From: JAGQKC01 sp965223675
GTDB lineage: Bacteria > Nitrospirota > Nitrospiria > Nitrospirales > UBA8639
Direction: 5' to 3'
Length of the DNA: 64,000 bases
Assembly: GCA_965223675.1 (NCBI GenBank)
Contig: OZ245013.1
Coordinates: 2,356,001 to 2,420,000 of the forward strand
Numbering within the stretch: the first letter of the stretch is position 1; the number at the start of each line of letters is the position of its first letter. The notes under the pieces were generated by a model. It did no database searches. It was not told the origin of the DNA and saw only the letters and a list, made by a program, of their open reading frames with translations. Of the stretch, positions 51,968-61,352 are shown in pieces. Made by a program: the position numbers and the translations under genes.

Positions 51968-53359
51968 ATGTTTGGATCGTTAACAGAAAAAATTGATAAA
52001 GTTTTCAAACAGTTACGTGGTCAAGCTGTTCTCTCAGAACAGAATATCACTGATGCCTTAAAAGAAGTTCGCCTTGCTCTCTTAGAGGCAGATGTTAACT
52101 TCAAGATTGTCAAAGACTTCATTGAGCGGATTCGTGAAAAAGCCATCGGACAAGAAGTCTTTAAAGGTCTGGATCCGGCACAACAAGTTGTCAAGATTGT
52201 CTGGGAAGAACTACGGGACCTTTTAGGGAAAGATCAAGCTGATCTTCACCTCTCTTCCACTCCTCCGACCATCATCATGATGGTCGGGCTCCAAGGCTCA
52301 GGAAAAACGACGACGACCGGAAAGCTTGCTAACCATTTCAAGGCCCAAGGCAAACGAGTTCTCCTTGTTGCGGCCGACCCCCGCCGTCCTGCGGCAGGTG
52401 AACAGCTGACCTCATTAGGACAAGACCTTGAGGTCATGGTCCACCGTGGCGATCAGGAAGGCAAACCGAACGCCAACGCAGTACAAACTTGCCACGACGG
52501 GGTATATAGAGCCAAAGAACTTGGTTATGAAGTCGTCATTCTTGACACTGGAGGACGCCTGCAAATCGATGAAACACTGATGCAGGAGCTCGTCGACATT
52601 AAACAATCTGTCAGTCCTCACGAAGTGCTTTTCATCGCGGATTCGATGACTGGGCAAGAAGCCGTGTCTGTTGCCGAACGCTTTGATCAAGTTGTTGGCC
52701 TTGATGGCGTCATCCTCACGAAAGTAGAGGGTGATGCTCGGGGAGGAGCTGTACTCTCCATTCGGTCAGCCACCGGCAAACCCATCAAATTCCTGGGCGT
52801 TGGGGAAAAACTGGATGCGCTTGAACCGTTCTATCCAGACCGAATGGCCTCGAGAATTCTAGGGATGGGCGATGTGCTCACCCTGATTGAAAAGGCTCAA
52901 GAAAATTTCTCTAAAGAACAGGCTGAAACGCTACAGCGTAAAGTGACCAGCAACACGCTCACCCTTGAAGATTTTCGCGACCAAATTCAACAGGTCAATA
53001 AGATGGGGTCATTCGATCAAATCTTAGACATGCTGCCCGGCGGACAAAAGATTAAATCCATGGTTGCGGATGCTGGCCCGCAAGGAGGACTTCCAGAAAA
53101 AGAGATTAAGCGCGTCGTCGCTATCATCGACTCTATGACGAAAAAAGAACGGCGCGACCACACCATTATTAATGGGAATCGCAAAAAGCGGATCTCGCGG
53201 GGCAGTGGAACGTCTGTTCAGGAAGTCAATCGGCTTATTAAACAGTTCTTGGATGCACGGCGTATGATGAAGTCCCTCGTCGGAGGACGTATGGGCATGG
53301 GAAAAATGGGAAAAGGGAAAAAGCGAAAGAAATTAGTCAGGGTCCTGCAAAGCCCTTGA
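51968..53359 (+). CDS. ffh: signal recognition particle protein Ffh
   Basis: SRP GTPase of 463 residues that binds 4.5S RNA and targets membrane proteins to FtsY/SecYEG. N domain residues 1-100; G domain with P-loop GLQGSGKTTTTGKLA (108-121), AADPRRPAAGEQL and the later GLDGVILTK; M domain with methionine-rich C-terminus (MMKSLVGGRMGMGKMGKG). Two G motifs deviate: DTGGR (193-197) for DTAGR and TKVEGDARGG (251-260) for TKLDGDARGG. The rest is fully conserved, so the gene should be functional. First gene of the ffh-rpsP-rimM-trmD-rplS block. Confidence 0.97.
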   Translation: MFGSLTEKIDKVFKQLRGQAVLSEQNITDALKEVRLALLEADVNFKIVKDFIERIREKAIGQEVFKGLDPAQQVVKIVWEELRDLLGKDQADLHLSSTPPTIIMMVGLQGSGKTTTTGKLANHFKAQGKRVLLVAADPRRPAAGEQLTSLGQDLEVMVHRGDQEGKPNANAVQTCHDGVYRAKELGYEVVILDTGGRLQIDETLMQELVDIKQSVSPHEVLFIADSMTGQEAVSVAERFDQVVGLDGVILTKVEGDARGGAVLSIRSATGKPIKFLGVGEKLDALEPFYPDRMASRILGMGDVLTLIEKAQENFSKEQAETLQRKVTSNTLTLEDFRDQIQQVNKMGSFDQILDMLPGGQKIKSMVADAGPQGGLPEKEIKRVVAIIDSMTKKERRDHTIINGNRKKRISRGSGTSVQEVNRLIKQFLDARRMMKSLVGGRMGMGKMGKGKKRKKLVRVLQSP

Positions 53360-53436
53360 CCAGACTCTAACATTATTCATAAAAAAATGTTACAAATTTT
53401 CACAGTTTACTGACCAATTAACAAGGAGTACTCACA

Positions 53437-53721
53437 GTGGCAGTTCATTTGAGATTAACGCGTGTTGGGCGACACAAACATCCCATTTATCGAGTCGTTG
53501 CCGCCGATTCGCGCATGCGACGCGATGGTCGTTTTCTAGAAGTGATTGGAACCTACAATCCTTTGAAGGAATCTGACAAAGCGACCTTCAAGGAAGATCG
53601 AGTGCTTGATTGGCTTCAAAAAGGCGCCCAACCGACAGATCCCGTTCGCGCGCTTCTCCGTAAAACCGGAGTCATGAAAGCCCTTGCAGAATCCAAAAAG
53701 ACTGCAGCTAAAGCATCTTAA
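53437..53721 (+). CDS. rpsP: 30S ribosomal protein S16
   Basis: 94 residues. The start (VAVHLRLTRVGRHKHPIYRV) is the classic S16 N-terminus, with ADSRMRRDGRFLEVIGTYNP next. S16 binds 16S rRNA and helps 30S assembly. The start codon is GTG, preceded by AAGGAG. It follows ffh by 77 bases containing a weak TAACATT/AATGTTA stem. Confidence 0.97.
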   Translation: MAVHLRLTRVGRHKHPIYRVVAADSRMRRDGRFLEVIGTYNPLKESDKATFKEDRVLDWLQKGAQPTDPVRALLRKTGVMKALAESKKTAAKAS

Positions 53722-53838
53722 AAACAGCATGATTGCGGCCTAGCTTGCTTCACCTGCTCGGCACATTCAATATCGGGCAAGCATCGCAAGATTATCGTTT
53801 CCACGGTTCTACTAAAGTAGGACTACTCAATATTCACC

Positions 53839-54369
53839 ATGGAAGTTACGACTGAATCAGTCACCATTGGACGTGTTCTTAAACCTTTCGGAGTGAAAGG
53901 TGAAGTCCGTGTTGAATCGCTCACGGATGTTCCTGGACGCTTTGAGAATCTTCCATCTGTGACTCTTGTCTCACCAAACGGAGACTTGCTCAAAACAGAG
54001 GTGACTCAGGCTCGACCTTCGGGACGCTCATATCTCATGAAGTTTTCAGCTTTTTCATCACCGGAAGAAGCCGCGACCTTTCGAGGAGCCCTCATTCAGG
54101 TTCCCCAAGATTCCGACTCGCCTTCTTCTACTGAGCAATTTTATCACTATCAACTCATTGGCCTAGCCGTCCATGATGAAAGAAATCGAACCCTGGGACA
54201 GGTTGAAGAAATTTTTGATCTTCCACAGCATCCGATATTTGTGACTCGCCATGGTGAGAAAGAATTCCTCATTCCTGCTACTCGTCACGTAGTCAAACAC
54301 GTAGATATCAAACACAAATTGATGACTGTCACTCCGATAGAAGAATGGGACTTGTCCTATGCAGTGTGA
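53839..54369 (+). CDS. rimM: 16S rRNA processing protein RimM
   Basis: 176 residues. N-terminal RimM domain (IGRVLKPFGVKGEVRVESLT) and C-terminal PRC barrel (YHYQLIGLAVHDERNRTLGQ, FLIPATRHVVKHVDIKHKLM). RimM assists maturation of the 30S head and binds S19. It overlaps trmD by 11 bases. The gap to rpsP is 117 bases with no recognised gene. Confidence 0.93.
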   Translation: MEVTTESVTIGRVLKPFGVKGEVRVESLTDVPGRFENLPSVTLVSPNGDLLKTEVTQARPSGRSYLMKFSAFSSPEEAATFRGALIQVPQDSDSPSSTEQFYHYQLIGLAVHDERNRTLGQVEEIFDLPQHPIFVTRHGEKEFLIPATRHVVKHVDIKHKLMTVTPIEEWDLSYAV

Positions 54370-55138
54370 CGTTCTGACGCTTTTCCCAGATTGTGTCAGA
54401 GCCGTCACGACTCAGAGTATCGTCAAACGTGCTCAAGAGAAGGGACTGCTCCAATTGAATATTCATAATATTCGCGACTATACGGATGCCCCTCATTACA
54501 ACGCTGATGATACACCATATGGCGGCGGCGAAGGCATGGTGATGAAAGCTGAGCCAATATTTCGAGTAGTCGATGCCATTCGAAATAACACTGAAAAACT
54601 TAGAATCATTCTCCCGTCTCCACAAGGAATTCCCTTTAGCCAACGGCAAGCCGAGGCGTTCAGCTCTGAACCCCGAAGATTAGTCTTCATTTGTGGACAT
54701 TATGAGGGTATAGATGAACGAGTACGAACCGCGCTTTCGGCAGAAGAAATCTCTATTGGTGACTACGTCTTAACGGGTGGTGAATTGCCAGCCATGGTCA
54801 TGATTGATGCCGCGGTCCGCCTCATTCCAGGTGTCTTAGGAGACCCTCTTTCTGCTCAACATGACTCCTTCGCAGAATCTCTGCTAGATTACCCTCATTA
54901 CACAAGACCCAGCGAAATTCGAGGAGTGATGGTTCCTGAAGTACTCTCATCAGGAAACCATGAGGCCATACGACGTTGGCGTCGGAAGGAAGCCATACGC
55001 AATACATTATTAAAGCGACCAGATTTACTCAATCATCGAACATTGACTGATGAAGATCAGCGATTACTCGATGAAATATTACAAGAACAACCTCATGAAG
55101 TAGGTTGTAGTCAGAGGCAGGAAGGAGCCGAGACATGA
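54359..55138 (+). CDS. trmD: tRNA (guanine-37-N1)-methyltransferase TrmD
   Basis: 259 residues, a SPOUT-type knotted methyltransferase that makes m1G37 in tRNA and prevents +1 frameshifting. Conserved segments: DVLTLFPDCVRAV, the YGGGEGMVMKAEPIF loop, FICGHYEGIDERV, the knot SIGDYVLTGGELPAMVMIDA and the C-terminal domain SGNHEAIRRWRRKEA. It overlaps rimM at its start and rplS by four bases (ATGA at 55135), so expression is coupled. Confidence 0.97.
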   Translation: MQCDVLTLFPDCVRAVTTQSIVKRAQEKGLLQLNIHNIRDYTDAPHYNADDTPYGGGEGMVMKAEPIFRVVDAIRNNTEKLRIILPSPQGIPFSQRQAEAFSSEPRRLVFICGHYEGIDERVRTALSAEEISIGDYVLTGGELPAMVMIDAAVRLIPGVLGDPLSAQHDSFAESLLDYPHYTRPSEIRGVMVPEVLSSGNHEAIRRWRRKEAIRNTLLKRPDLLNHRTLTDEDQRLLDEILQEQPHEVGCSQRQEGAET

Positions 55139-55602
55139 ACCGGTTAGAGCGTTTAGAGCAATCATTTGCTCAAGGGACCGTACCATTTTTTGAGATCGGT
55201 GATACTGTTCGAGTGAAGGTGAAAGTCATCGAATCAAAATCATCTGGGAAGAAAACTGAAGAAGAAAAAGAGCGCATTCAGGCCTTTGAAGGTGTGGTGA
55301 TTGCCAGAAAAGGCAAGAGCGTCAGTGAGCGATTTACGGTTCGGAAAATTTCTTTTGGTGTCGGAGTTGAACGGATTTTCCCGATTCATTCGCCGAGCAT
55401 CGCAGGCATTGAAGTGGTGCGAAAAGGAAAAGTCCGACGCGCAAAGTTATATTATCTCCGCACCAAAAAAGGAAAAGCGGCCAAGGTCGCAGAGCGTGAC
55501 TTTACACGCACGAGCAAGGTAAGCGCACCAACAGCCGCAACATCAACGTCTGATTCCGTAACCGAAGAACCAGACACAGCTGATACTACTCAAGACGCTT
55601 GA
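55135..55602 (+). CDS. rplS: 50S ribosomal protein L19
   Basis: 155 residues. The core (FEIGDTVRVKVKVIESKSSG, RIQAFEGVVIARKGKSVSER, then GVGVERIFPIHSPSIAGIEV and RRAKLYYLRTKKGKAAKV) is typical L19, a 30S-50S interface protein. It carries a C-terminal extension of about 35 residues rich in Ser, Thr, Ala and Asp beyond the usual end. It overlaps trmD by four bases. Confidence 0.96.
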   Translation: MNRLERLEQSFAQGTVPFFEIGDTVRVKVKVIESKSSGKKTEEEKERIQAFEGVVIARKGKSVSERFTVRKISFGVGVERIFPIHSPSIAGIEVVRKGKVRRAKLYYLRTKKGKAAKVAERDFTRTSKVSAPTAATSTSDSVTEEPDTADTTQDA

Positions 55603-55664
55603 GAATGATTCAGACATCTTTGCTGTAGGGGATCGCAAGGCAATGGTCATTTTCACGGGGGCTC

Positions 55665-56291
55665 ATGGAGCCCGATCATTTCTTTGAAGACACTGCACGT
55701 TCGTGCGGTTATCAATACATTGCAGGGCTTGATGAAGCAGGCCGCGGTCCCTTGGCTGGTCCGGTTGTTGCCTCAGCCGTCATACTACCTCGTCGGTTTC
55801 ACCTCGACGGGCTAACTGATTCAAAACTCCTGAGTGAATCCCAGCGAGTACACCTGTTTGAGACCATCACGAGTCGCGCCATGGCATGGGCCATCGGCCT
55901 CGCAACCGAAGAAGAAATTGATACCCTGAATATTCTTCAGGCCACTCGATTGGCGTTTCTCAGAGCCCTGACAACGTTGTCATTGCCTCCAGACTACCTT
56001 CTCACTGATGCCGTTCATATACCTGATACCAACCTTCCACAACGTGCGATTATCAAGGGAGACGGTCTTTCATTAAGCATTGCTGCTGCGTCGATCTTGG
56101 CCAAGGTCACTCGCGACCGATTGATGATTGAGTATCATGAGCGCTTCCCTCAGTATCAATTTCATATTCATAAAGGCTACCCGACACCACAACACCTTCG
56201 ACTCTTGGCTCAGTATGGCCCTTGCCAAGGGCACCGACAGAGCTTCCGTCCTGTTCAAGCGTGTCAGACTATGACCTCAGAGCAACAATGA
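55665..56291 (+). CDS. rnhB: ribonuclease HII
   Basis: 208 residues. It removes ribonucleotides from DNA-RNA hybrids. The catalytic D-E-D-D set is present: Asp23 and Glu24 in GLDEAGRGPLAGPVV, Asp115 in LLTDAVHIP and Asp151 in KVTRDRLM. The GTG-free ATG start at 55665 lies shortly after a GGGGG stretch. The stop overlaps the ATG of yraN. Confidence 0.96.
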   Translation: MEPDHFFEDTARSCGYQYIAGLDEAGRGPLAGPVVASAVILPRRFHLDGLTDSKLLSESQRVHLFETITSRAMAWAIGLATEEEIDTLNILQATRLAFLRALTTLSLPPDYLLTDAVHIPDTNLPQRAIIKGDGLSLSIAAASILAKVTRDRLMIEYHERFPQYQFHIHKGYPTPQHLRLLAQYGPCQGHRQSFRPVQACQTMTSEQQ

Positions 56292-56674
56292 ATCCAGAGA
56301 GTCACGTCTTTGGTCAAACCGCGGAATCGTTGGCTGCCCGGCATCTCCGTGAGAAGGGATATCGTATCATTGGGCGCAATGTGCGGCTTCCGGGCGGAGA
56401 ACTTGATCTCATTGCACGAGATGGAAACACGCTGGTGTTCGTGGAAGTGAAAGCCCGACGATCTGACAGCCATGGAGGAGCTCTTGCCGCTCTAACTTCA
56501 TCAAAACAGAAACGAATCATGAAACTGGCCGCACAATATCTAGCCAAACACCAGATCAGTCAACAGTCATGCCGTTTTGATGTGGTGTTATGTCATCATC
56601 AACCTGATCATTCTCCTGAACTCACTCACATTGAAAATGCTTTCGAGATATCAGGGGAAGACTTGAGATGGTGA
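56288..56674 (+). CDS. yraN: YraN/UPF0102 family nuclease-like protein
   Basis: 128 residues from the ATG at 56288, which overlaps the rnhB stop (ATGA). The frame opens 22 codons earlier but that part lies inside rnhB. UPF0102 signature: GQTAESLAARHLREKGYRII, GELDLIARDGNTLVFVEVKA and VSSRR-type RRSDSHGGALAALTSSKQKR. The GELDLIA...FVEVKAR motif is that of restriction-like endonuclease folds. The cellular role is unknown. Confidence 0.93.
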   Translation: MNPESHVFGQTAESLAARHLREKGYRIIGRNVRLPGGELDLIARDGNTLVFVEVKARRSDSHGGALAALTSSKQKRIMKLAAQYLAKHQISQQSCRFDVVLCHHQPDHSPELTHIENAFEISGEDLRW

Positions 56675-56676
56675 CC

Positions 56677-56685
56677 TGGTATAAT
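56677..56685 (+). promoter_or_regulatory. extended -10 promoter candidate for ftsEX
   Basis: TGGTATAAT, a perfect extended -10 element, lies three bases after the yraN stop and about 150 bases before ftsE. No good -35 accompanies it, which extended -10 promoters can lack. Confidence 0.4.
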
Positions 56686-56837
56686 AAGTTCTAGTATGTG
56701 TCAGACCACTATTGAGAGCAGCATTTCAGAAGCCAACTATTCATGAGATGTCGTAAAGATTCGAAGGTGGTCTCGATGAACCATATCGAAACCAGAAGAT
56801 TCGTCCGTCCAACAGCACATCGTCATGCAGATGTCGG

Positions 56838-57506
56838 ATGATTCAACTTTTTCACGTCACAAAATATTATGAAGGCTGCATCGCCTTATCAGACCTATCC
56901 TTACGGGTGGAGAAAGGCGAATGCATTCTGATTACTGGACCAAGCGGGGCTGGGAAAACGACACTATTAAAACTGATTTTTGGAGCCGAGTTTCCGGATG
57001 ATGGTCAGATCCTTGTTCAGAATCGCAATATTGCCCGTCTCCGCTCTACAGACGTTCCCTTTCTTCGACGAACCATGGGATTCGTTCTTCAAGATTTCAA
57101 GCTCTTGCCTCATAAAACCGTCTATGAAAATGTGGAACTTCCTCTTATCATTCGAGGCTTGTCAAGCTTTGATGCCAGAAGAAAGGTGTCGGAGTCTCTG
57201 CAAGCCGTAGGGATGGATCATAAACGGGCGACCCAGACATCTGTGCTGTCTGCCGGCGAACAGCAACGAGTCTGTATTGCACGAGCCATTGTCAATAGTC
57301 CCATCATCTTGCTCGCTGATGAACCGACGGGAAATCTTGATCCTCAGCTCACGTATGAAATTACGGAATTGTTCAAAGCCATTAACGCTCGAGGCACAAC
57401 CGTCATGCTGGCGACGCACAACCGTCAGGTCGTTGAACAGATCAATGGCCGGATGATTAAACTCGACTGTGGTCGCTTGATGACTGATCAAGGAATCATT
57501 TCGTGA
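56838..57506 (+). CDS. ftsE: cell division ATP-binding protein FtsE
   Basis: 222 residues. ABC ATPase with Walker A GPSGAGKTTLLK, Q-loop VLQDFKLLPHKTVYENV, signature SAGEQQRVCIARAI, Walker B IILLADEPTGNLD and H-loop LATHNRQ. FtsE drives FtsX, which activates peptidoglycan hydrolases at the division site. The FtsE identity rests on the adjacent ftsX, overlapping by four bases, and the EnvC-like gene behind it. Confidence 0.95.
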   Translation: MIQLFHVTKYYEGCIALSDLSLRVEKGECILITGPSGAGKTTLLKLIFGAEFPDDGQILVQNRNIARLRSTDVPFLRRTMGFVLQDFKLLPHKTVYENVELPLIIRGLSSFDARRKVSESLQAVGMDHKRATQTSVLSAGEQQRVCIARAIVNSPIILLADEPTGNLDPQLTYEITELFKAINARGTTVMLATHNRQVVEQINGRMIKLDCGRLMTDQGIIS

Positions 57507-58402
57507 AACGCCTCATGTATCTCCTGCGCGAGGCCATCCGAGGTCTTCGCACAAACCGAACGAACACGTTGATCGGAATTATCACCACGGCGTTTACCAT
57601 TGCGAGCTTTGGGTTGTTTTTATTGCTGTATCACAATGTTCGAACCATTGCTGGCTCACTTCAGGACCAAGTCGAAGTGACCATTTATCTTCAAGATACA
57701 ATTTCTTCGAAAGAAAGAGCGGCCCTGAAGAAAACACTTGACTTAGAATCAAACATCGAAACTCTGACCTTTATTTCAAAAGAGCAAGCGCTTCAAGATT
57801 TTCATGAACAATTTCCCAGTGAGTCTTACCTGCTCAATGGCATTGGAGATAACCCGTTACCCGCCTCCTTTGTCGCGACCGTCACTCCCCACGCTCATGT
57901 ATCGGACCTTGTCTCTGAGGTGGCGTCTCGTGTGAAGACGCTTCCAGGCGTGGAGCATGTCCGCTATAGTCGTGATTGGGTAGAACGATTGACGCTTTTT
58001 ACCAGTTATCTTGAAATTGGCGCCTTGAGCGTCGGCCTGATTCTTTCCCTTGCATCGGTGACAATCATTTCCAATACGGTACGTTTGGCGTTCTATGCAC
58101 GACGAGATGAGATTGAAATTCTTCGCCTCATCGGGGCGACCGGCGCGTTTATCGCCATCCCTTTCCTTATTGAAGGGGCAGTATTGGGGGCATTAGGAGG
58201 AGGCCTCTCTCTTGGACTCTTACGAGGGGGCTTCGAAATCGTGAAGGACAAAATTACCGATTTAGGTTGGATAGGAGGTTTGCAAACGGCCATCCACTTT
58301 TTCCCTATTCAAATGTCATGTATGTTAGTGTTGGCAGGGCTCATCTTAGGCTGCGCAGGAAGCGCCCTGTCGATCTATGGGTGGTTGAAGGTCAAAGCAT
58401 GA
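57503..58402 (+). CDS. ftsX: cell division permease-like protein FtsX
   Basis: 299 residues with four membrane spans and a periplasmic loop (residues about 50-165) between the first two. Motifs RLMYLLREAIRGLRTNRTNT, EVTIYLQDTISSKERAALKK and YARRDEIEILRLIGATGAFI are typical of FtsX. It starts with GTG (GTGA overlapping the FtsE stop). The periplasmic loop is where EnvC-type activators bind, and such a gene follows with a 4-base overlap. Confidence 0.96.
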   Translation: MKRLMYLLREAIRGLRTNRTNTLIGIITTAFTIASFGLFLLLYHNVRTIAGSLQDQVEVTIYLQDTISSKERAALKKTLDLESNIETLTFISKEQALQDFHEQFPSESYLLNGIGDNPLPASFVATVTPHAHVSDLVSEVASRVKTLPGVEHVRYSRDWVERLTLFTSYLEIGALSVGLILSLASVTIISNTVRLAFYARRDEIEILRLIGATGAFIAIPFLIEGAVLGALGGGLSLGLLRGGFEIVKDKITDLGWIGGLQTAIHFFPIQMSCMLVLAGLILGCAGSALSIYGWLKVKA

Positions 58403-59592
58403 AATTCTTCAGGCTGCTTTTTATCCTCTGCTTTATCAACAGCTCCCTGACTCTGTCATCAGAGTCTTGGGCACAATCACAGAAAGAAACGGCCATCAGC
58501 CAAGAATTGGAACAAGAGCGCCTTCGACTCAAGAAGCTGAATGACGAAATCAATAAGACCAAGCAAAAGGCCAAAAAAGCGGAAAAACAATCGGAATCAG
58601 TTCTCAAGAAGATCGAAAAACTGGATAAGTCCCTGGTCAGTAAACAGCAAGAATATCGTCGCATCAACAAAGAGCTGAAGAACAAAGATCGTGAATTAGG
58701 CAAGTTGCAAGCCACACTATCCAAAGTTCAAGCGGAGGTTTCACAACATCGCAGCGGGATCTCTCATCGGCTTCGGTTACTCTACATGGAAGGACGAAGC
58801 GGATATATCAAAGCCCTATTTGAAGCGAACACCTTAACAAATTTTGAACGCCGCTTAGCGTATCTCTCAACCATCTCAAAGCAAGAGTATCAACTGCTTC
58901 AAGACTATCAACAACAATTGGAAGAACTCGAACAACTCAAAGAACGCCAAGCGAAAGCGCGGAAAGAACTCCTACACTACAAACAGCAAACCCAACAAAC
59001 GATCAAGGAGATGAAGGGAGTCAAAAAGGACAAACATGTGGTCTTAACCAGTTTGTCCAAAGAGCAGGAGTTGTATGAGCGGACCGTTGAAGGCTTGAAA
59101 CGATCCGCCAAACAAGTGGATGCGTTACTCAAAGAATTAGATCAGCGCTTTAAACTCTCGCAAGCCAAGACTAAGTCAAAAGGCCAAGGTCATAGCAAGG
59201 GCTCTCTCCTCTGGCCAACACAGGGAAAGGTGGTGTCATTTTTTGGCCGCCAAAAGCATCCGAACTTTGATACCTATGTCAATAAGAAAGGGATCGAAAT
59301 AAAAACGAAAAATGCGAGTTCCATTCAAACCGTCTCTCAAGGTAAAGTTGTTTATGCCGATTGGTTAAAAGGGTACGGATTAGTGGTGATCATTGATCAC
59401 ACAAATGGATTTTTCTCTCTCTATGCCCATGCCTCTAAATTACTGGTCAAAGAAGGCCAGACAGTCACCAAAGGCGAGGTCATTGGAAAAACTGGAGAAA
59501 CGGGACTCACGGATAAGAATACGCTCTATTTTGAATTGAGAAAAGGCACGAAACCTGTAGACCCTCTTCGATGGCTCGTGAAACGTCCATAA
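58399..59592 (+). CDS. envC: murein hydrolase activator EnvC
   Basis: 397 residues. Signal peptide (FRLLFILCFINSSLTLSSES), a long coiled coil of about 230 residues (ELEQERLRLKKLNDEINKTK, LEQLKERQAKARKEL) and a C-terminal LytM/M23 domain (TQGKVVSFFGRQKHP to FELRKGTKPVDPLRWL). The zinc ligands are degenerate: NKKGIEI lacks the first His (HKGIDI type), and LYFELRKG lacks the HxH partner. This is expected of EnvC, which activates amidases instead of cutting. The ATG at 58399 overlaps the ftsX stop; a longer frame inside ftsX is spurious. Confidence 0.93.
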   Translation: MKFFRLLFILCFINSSLTLSSESWAQSQKETAISQELEQERLRLKKLNDEINKTKQKAKKAEKQSESVLKKIEKLDKSLVSKQQEYRRINKELKNKDRELGKLQATLSKVQAEVSQHRSGISHRLRLLYMEGRSGYIKALFEANTLTNFERRLAYLSTISKQEYQLLQDYQQQLEELEQLKERQAKARKELLHYKQQTQQTIKEMKGVKKDKHVVLTSLSKEQELYERTVEGLKRSAKQVDALLKELDQRFKLSQAKTKSKGQGHSKGSLLWPTQGKVVSFFGRQKHPNFDTYVNKKGIEIKTKNASSIQTVSQGKVVYADWLKGYGLVVIIDHTNGFFSLYAHASKLLVKEGQTVTKGEVIGKTGETGLTDKNTLYFELRKGTKPVDPLRWLVKRP

Positions 59593-59619
59593 CCACGGAG
59601 CCGAAAAAGGAACTTTTGT

Positions 59620-60939
59620 ATGAAACAAGAACGTCATTCAACTGTATGGGTATCCGGACTCACCGTCATTATCATCCTTCTGGTGGGCATCCTTATCGGG
59701 AAAGGATGGGACCGAACGGGATATGCCAGTGAAAGCTATGAGGAACTCCAGATCTTTGCTGAGGTGCTGTCACAAGTGAAAAAACACTACGTCGAGGAAA
59801 CAGAAATGAAGGACCTCGTTCATGGCGCGGTTCGCGGTATGCTTGCCGGATTAGACCCACACTCTTCCTACATGACGTTAGACATGTATAAAGAGATGCA
59901 AGTCGAAACGAAGGGCGAGTTCGGAGGATTAGGCATTCAAATCGGAATTAAGGAGAACCGATTGACGGTTATCGCGCCAATCGAAGATACGCCAGCATTT
60001 TCAGCAGGCATTCAAGCTGGCGATGTGATTGCAACAGTCGGCGATACTCCCACCAAAGACCTTACGTTGATGGAAGCTGTACAAAAAATGCGTGGACCCA
60101 AAGGTACCTCAGTCAAATTGACCGTCCTTCGCGAAGGTACAAAAAAACCGCTGGTCTTTGAGATTACTCGAGATACGATTAAGATTCAAAGTGTACGTAG
60201 CAAGGTCATCGGTGGAAATACCGGCTATGTCCGTATTTCTCAATTTCAGGAACAAACGCCGGACGACTTGTCCAATAAACTTGAATCTCTCAAAGAGAAA
60301 AATATCCAAGGGTTGATCTTGGATTTACGAAATAATCCCGGCGGGTTGTTAACCGCGGCAGTCGGCGTGTCAGAGCAGTTCTTGAAATCTGGGAAATTGA
60401 TTGTCTCGATCAAAGGACGCAATGGACGCGAAGATGAATATCGCGCGCGAGCCAATGGTGAAAAATACCAATATCCAATGATTGTCCTCGTGAACCACGG
60501 TTCAGCGAGTGCATCAGAAATCGTGGCGGCGGCGATGCAAGATTGGGGAAAAGCCGTCATCCTTGGAACTACCAGTTTCGGGAAAGGTTCGGTCCAAACT
60601 ATTTTACCGCTTTCTGATGGATCGGGATTACGGTTAACCACAGCCAAATACTATACGCCTAAAGGTGAGTCTATACATAATATAGGAGTCAAACCAGATA
60701 TCGTCGTGGACCTTAAACCTACAGCAACCGTGAAAACTCGCGAGGCAATAGAAGACGACGGGCAAAATCCAGACACCGTACCAATTCCTCAGAAATCGAC
60801 AGAGAAAGATGGAGAAGAAAAAACAGAAGAAAAAAAAGATGCAGACAACGAGGTCTCGCCAGACGACATCCAATTGCAGAAAGCCTTGGAACTCTTGAAG
60901 ACTTGGAAAGTGTTCAAACAGTTGCGCCCGGCAGCTTGA
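59620..60939 (+). CDS. ctpA: C-terminal processing protease CtpA (S41)
   Basis: 439 residues with an N-terminal membrane anchor (VSGLTVIIILLVGILIGKG). A PDZ domain (GGLGIQIGIKENRLTVIAPI, DTPAFSAGIQAGDVIATVGD) precedes the S41 protease domain. Catalytic Ser sits in NHGSASASEIVAAAM (near 295-299) and Lys in TSFGKGSVQT (near 322). A charged Lys/Glu-rich linker (about 390-415) precedes a final helix. In other bacteria it trims peptidoglycan enzymes; it follows envC after 27 bases, fitting control of murein hydrolysis. A start at 59620 puts the anchor at the right place. Confidence 0.94.
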   Translation: MKQERHSTVWVSGLTVIIILLVGILIGKGWDRTGYASESYEELQIFAEVLSQVKKHYVEETEMKDLVHGAVRGMLAGLDPHSSYMTLDMYKEMQVETKGEFGGLGIQIGIKENRLTVIAPIEDTPAFSAGIQAGDVIATVGDTPTKDLTLMEAVQKMRGPKGTSVKLTVLREGTKKPLVFEITRDTIKIQSVRSKVIGGNTGYVRISQFQEQTPDDLSNKLESLKEKNIQGLILDLRNNPGGLLTAAVGVSEQFLKSGKLIVSIKGRNGREDEYRARANGEKYQYPMIVLVNHGSASASEIVAAAMQDWGKAVILGTTSFGKGSVQTILPLSDGSGLRLTTAKYYTPKGESIHNIGVKPDIVVDLKPTATVKTREAIEDDGQNPDTVPIPQKSTEKDGEEKTEEKKDADNEVSPDDIQLQKALELLKTWKVFKQLRPAA

Positions 60940-60942
60940 ACC

Positions 60943-61179
60943 TCAGAGGTTCAGGACAAGCGCGGTACTGGTTTTAAGAACACCATCAATGCTTCGAATA
61001 CGTGAGAGAACGATATCATTTAACTCTTCAATCGTTTCAGCTTCAATTTGCGCGATAAGATCATGCGGCCCTGTGACGGCAGCTAGTGATTTCACACCTT
61101 GAATTCTCATAATAGTCTTATAGGCACTTTTGGTATGGTTCCCAGTCACATCAATAAGAATAAACGCAGAAATTGACAT
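60943..61179 (-). CDS. stand-alone Lrp/AsnC ligand-binding (RAM) domain protein
   Basis: 78 residues. The alpha/beta sandwich AsnC-type domain is recognisable: SAFILIDVTGNHTKSAYKTI, VKSLAAVTGPHDLIAQIEAE then RIRSIDGVLKTSTALVL. The DNA-binding half is absent, so it acts alone as a small amino-acid-binding or oligomerising protein. Common in many bacteria. It converges with ctpA, four bases apart. Confidence 0.88.
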   Translation of the reverse strand: MSISAFILIDVTGNHTKSAYKTIMRIQGVKSLAAVTGPHDLIAQIEAETIEELNDIVLSRIRSIDGVLKTSTALVLNL

Positions 61180-61352
61180 AACGAATTATTCTTTCTTCGC
61201 TAGAGATTCATGTTCGCAAACCCAACACCACTCATTGAGAATGGCCACACAACAAGAACTCGAGTACGGGTTTCCCAAAGCACGTTTAAGTACGAAACTT
61301 GAGTTTTTATCGTAGAGCCACCAGAAAACGCTAGCAAAGCCCTTCCATGCAG

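Noticed and set aside
53722..53838. Small RNA or tRNA between rpsP and rimM
   Set aside because: No cloverleaf, TTCRA arm or CCA-like end could be built from the 117 bases.
58267..58398. N-terminal extension of EnvC inside ftsX
   Set aside because: It lies wholly within ftsX in another frame; the signal peptide starts at 58399, where the ATG overlaps the ftsX stop.
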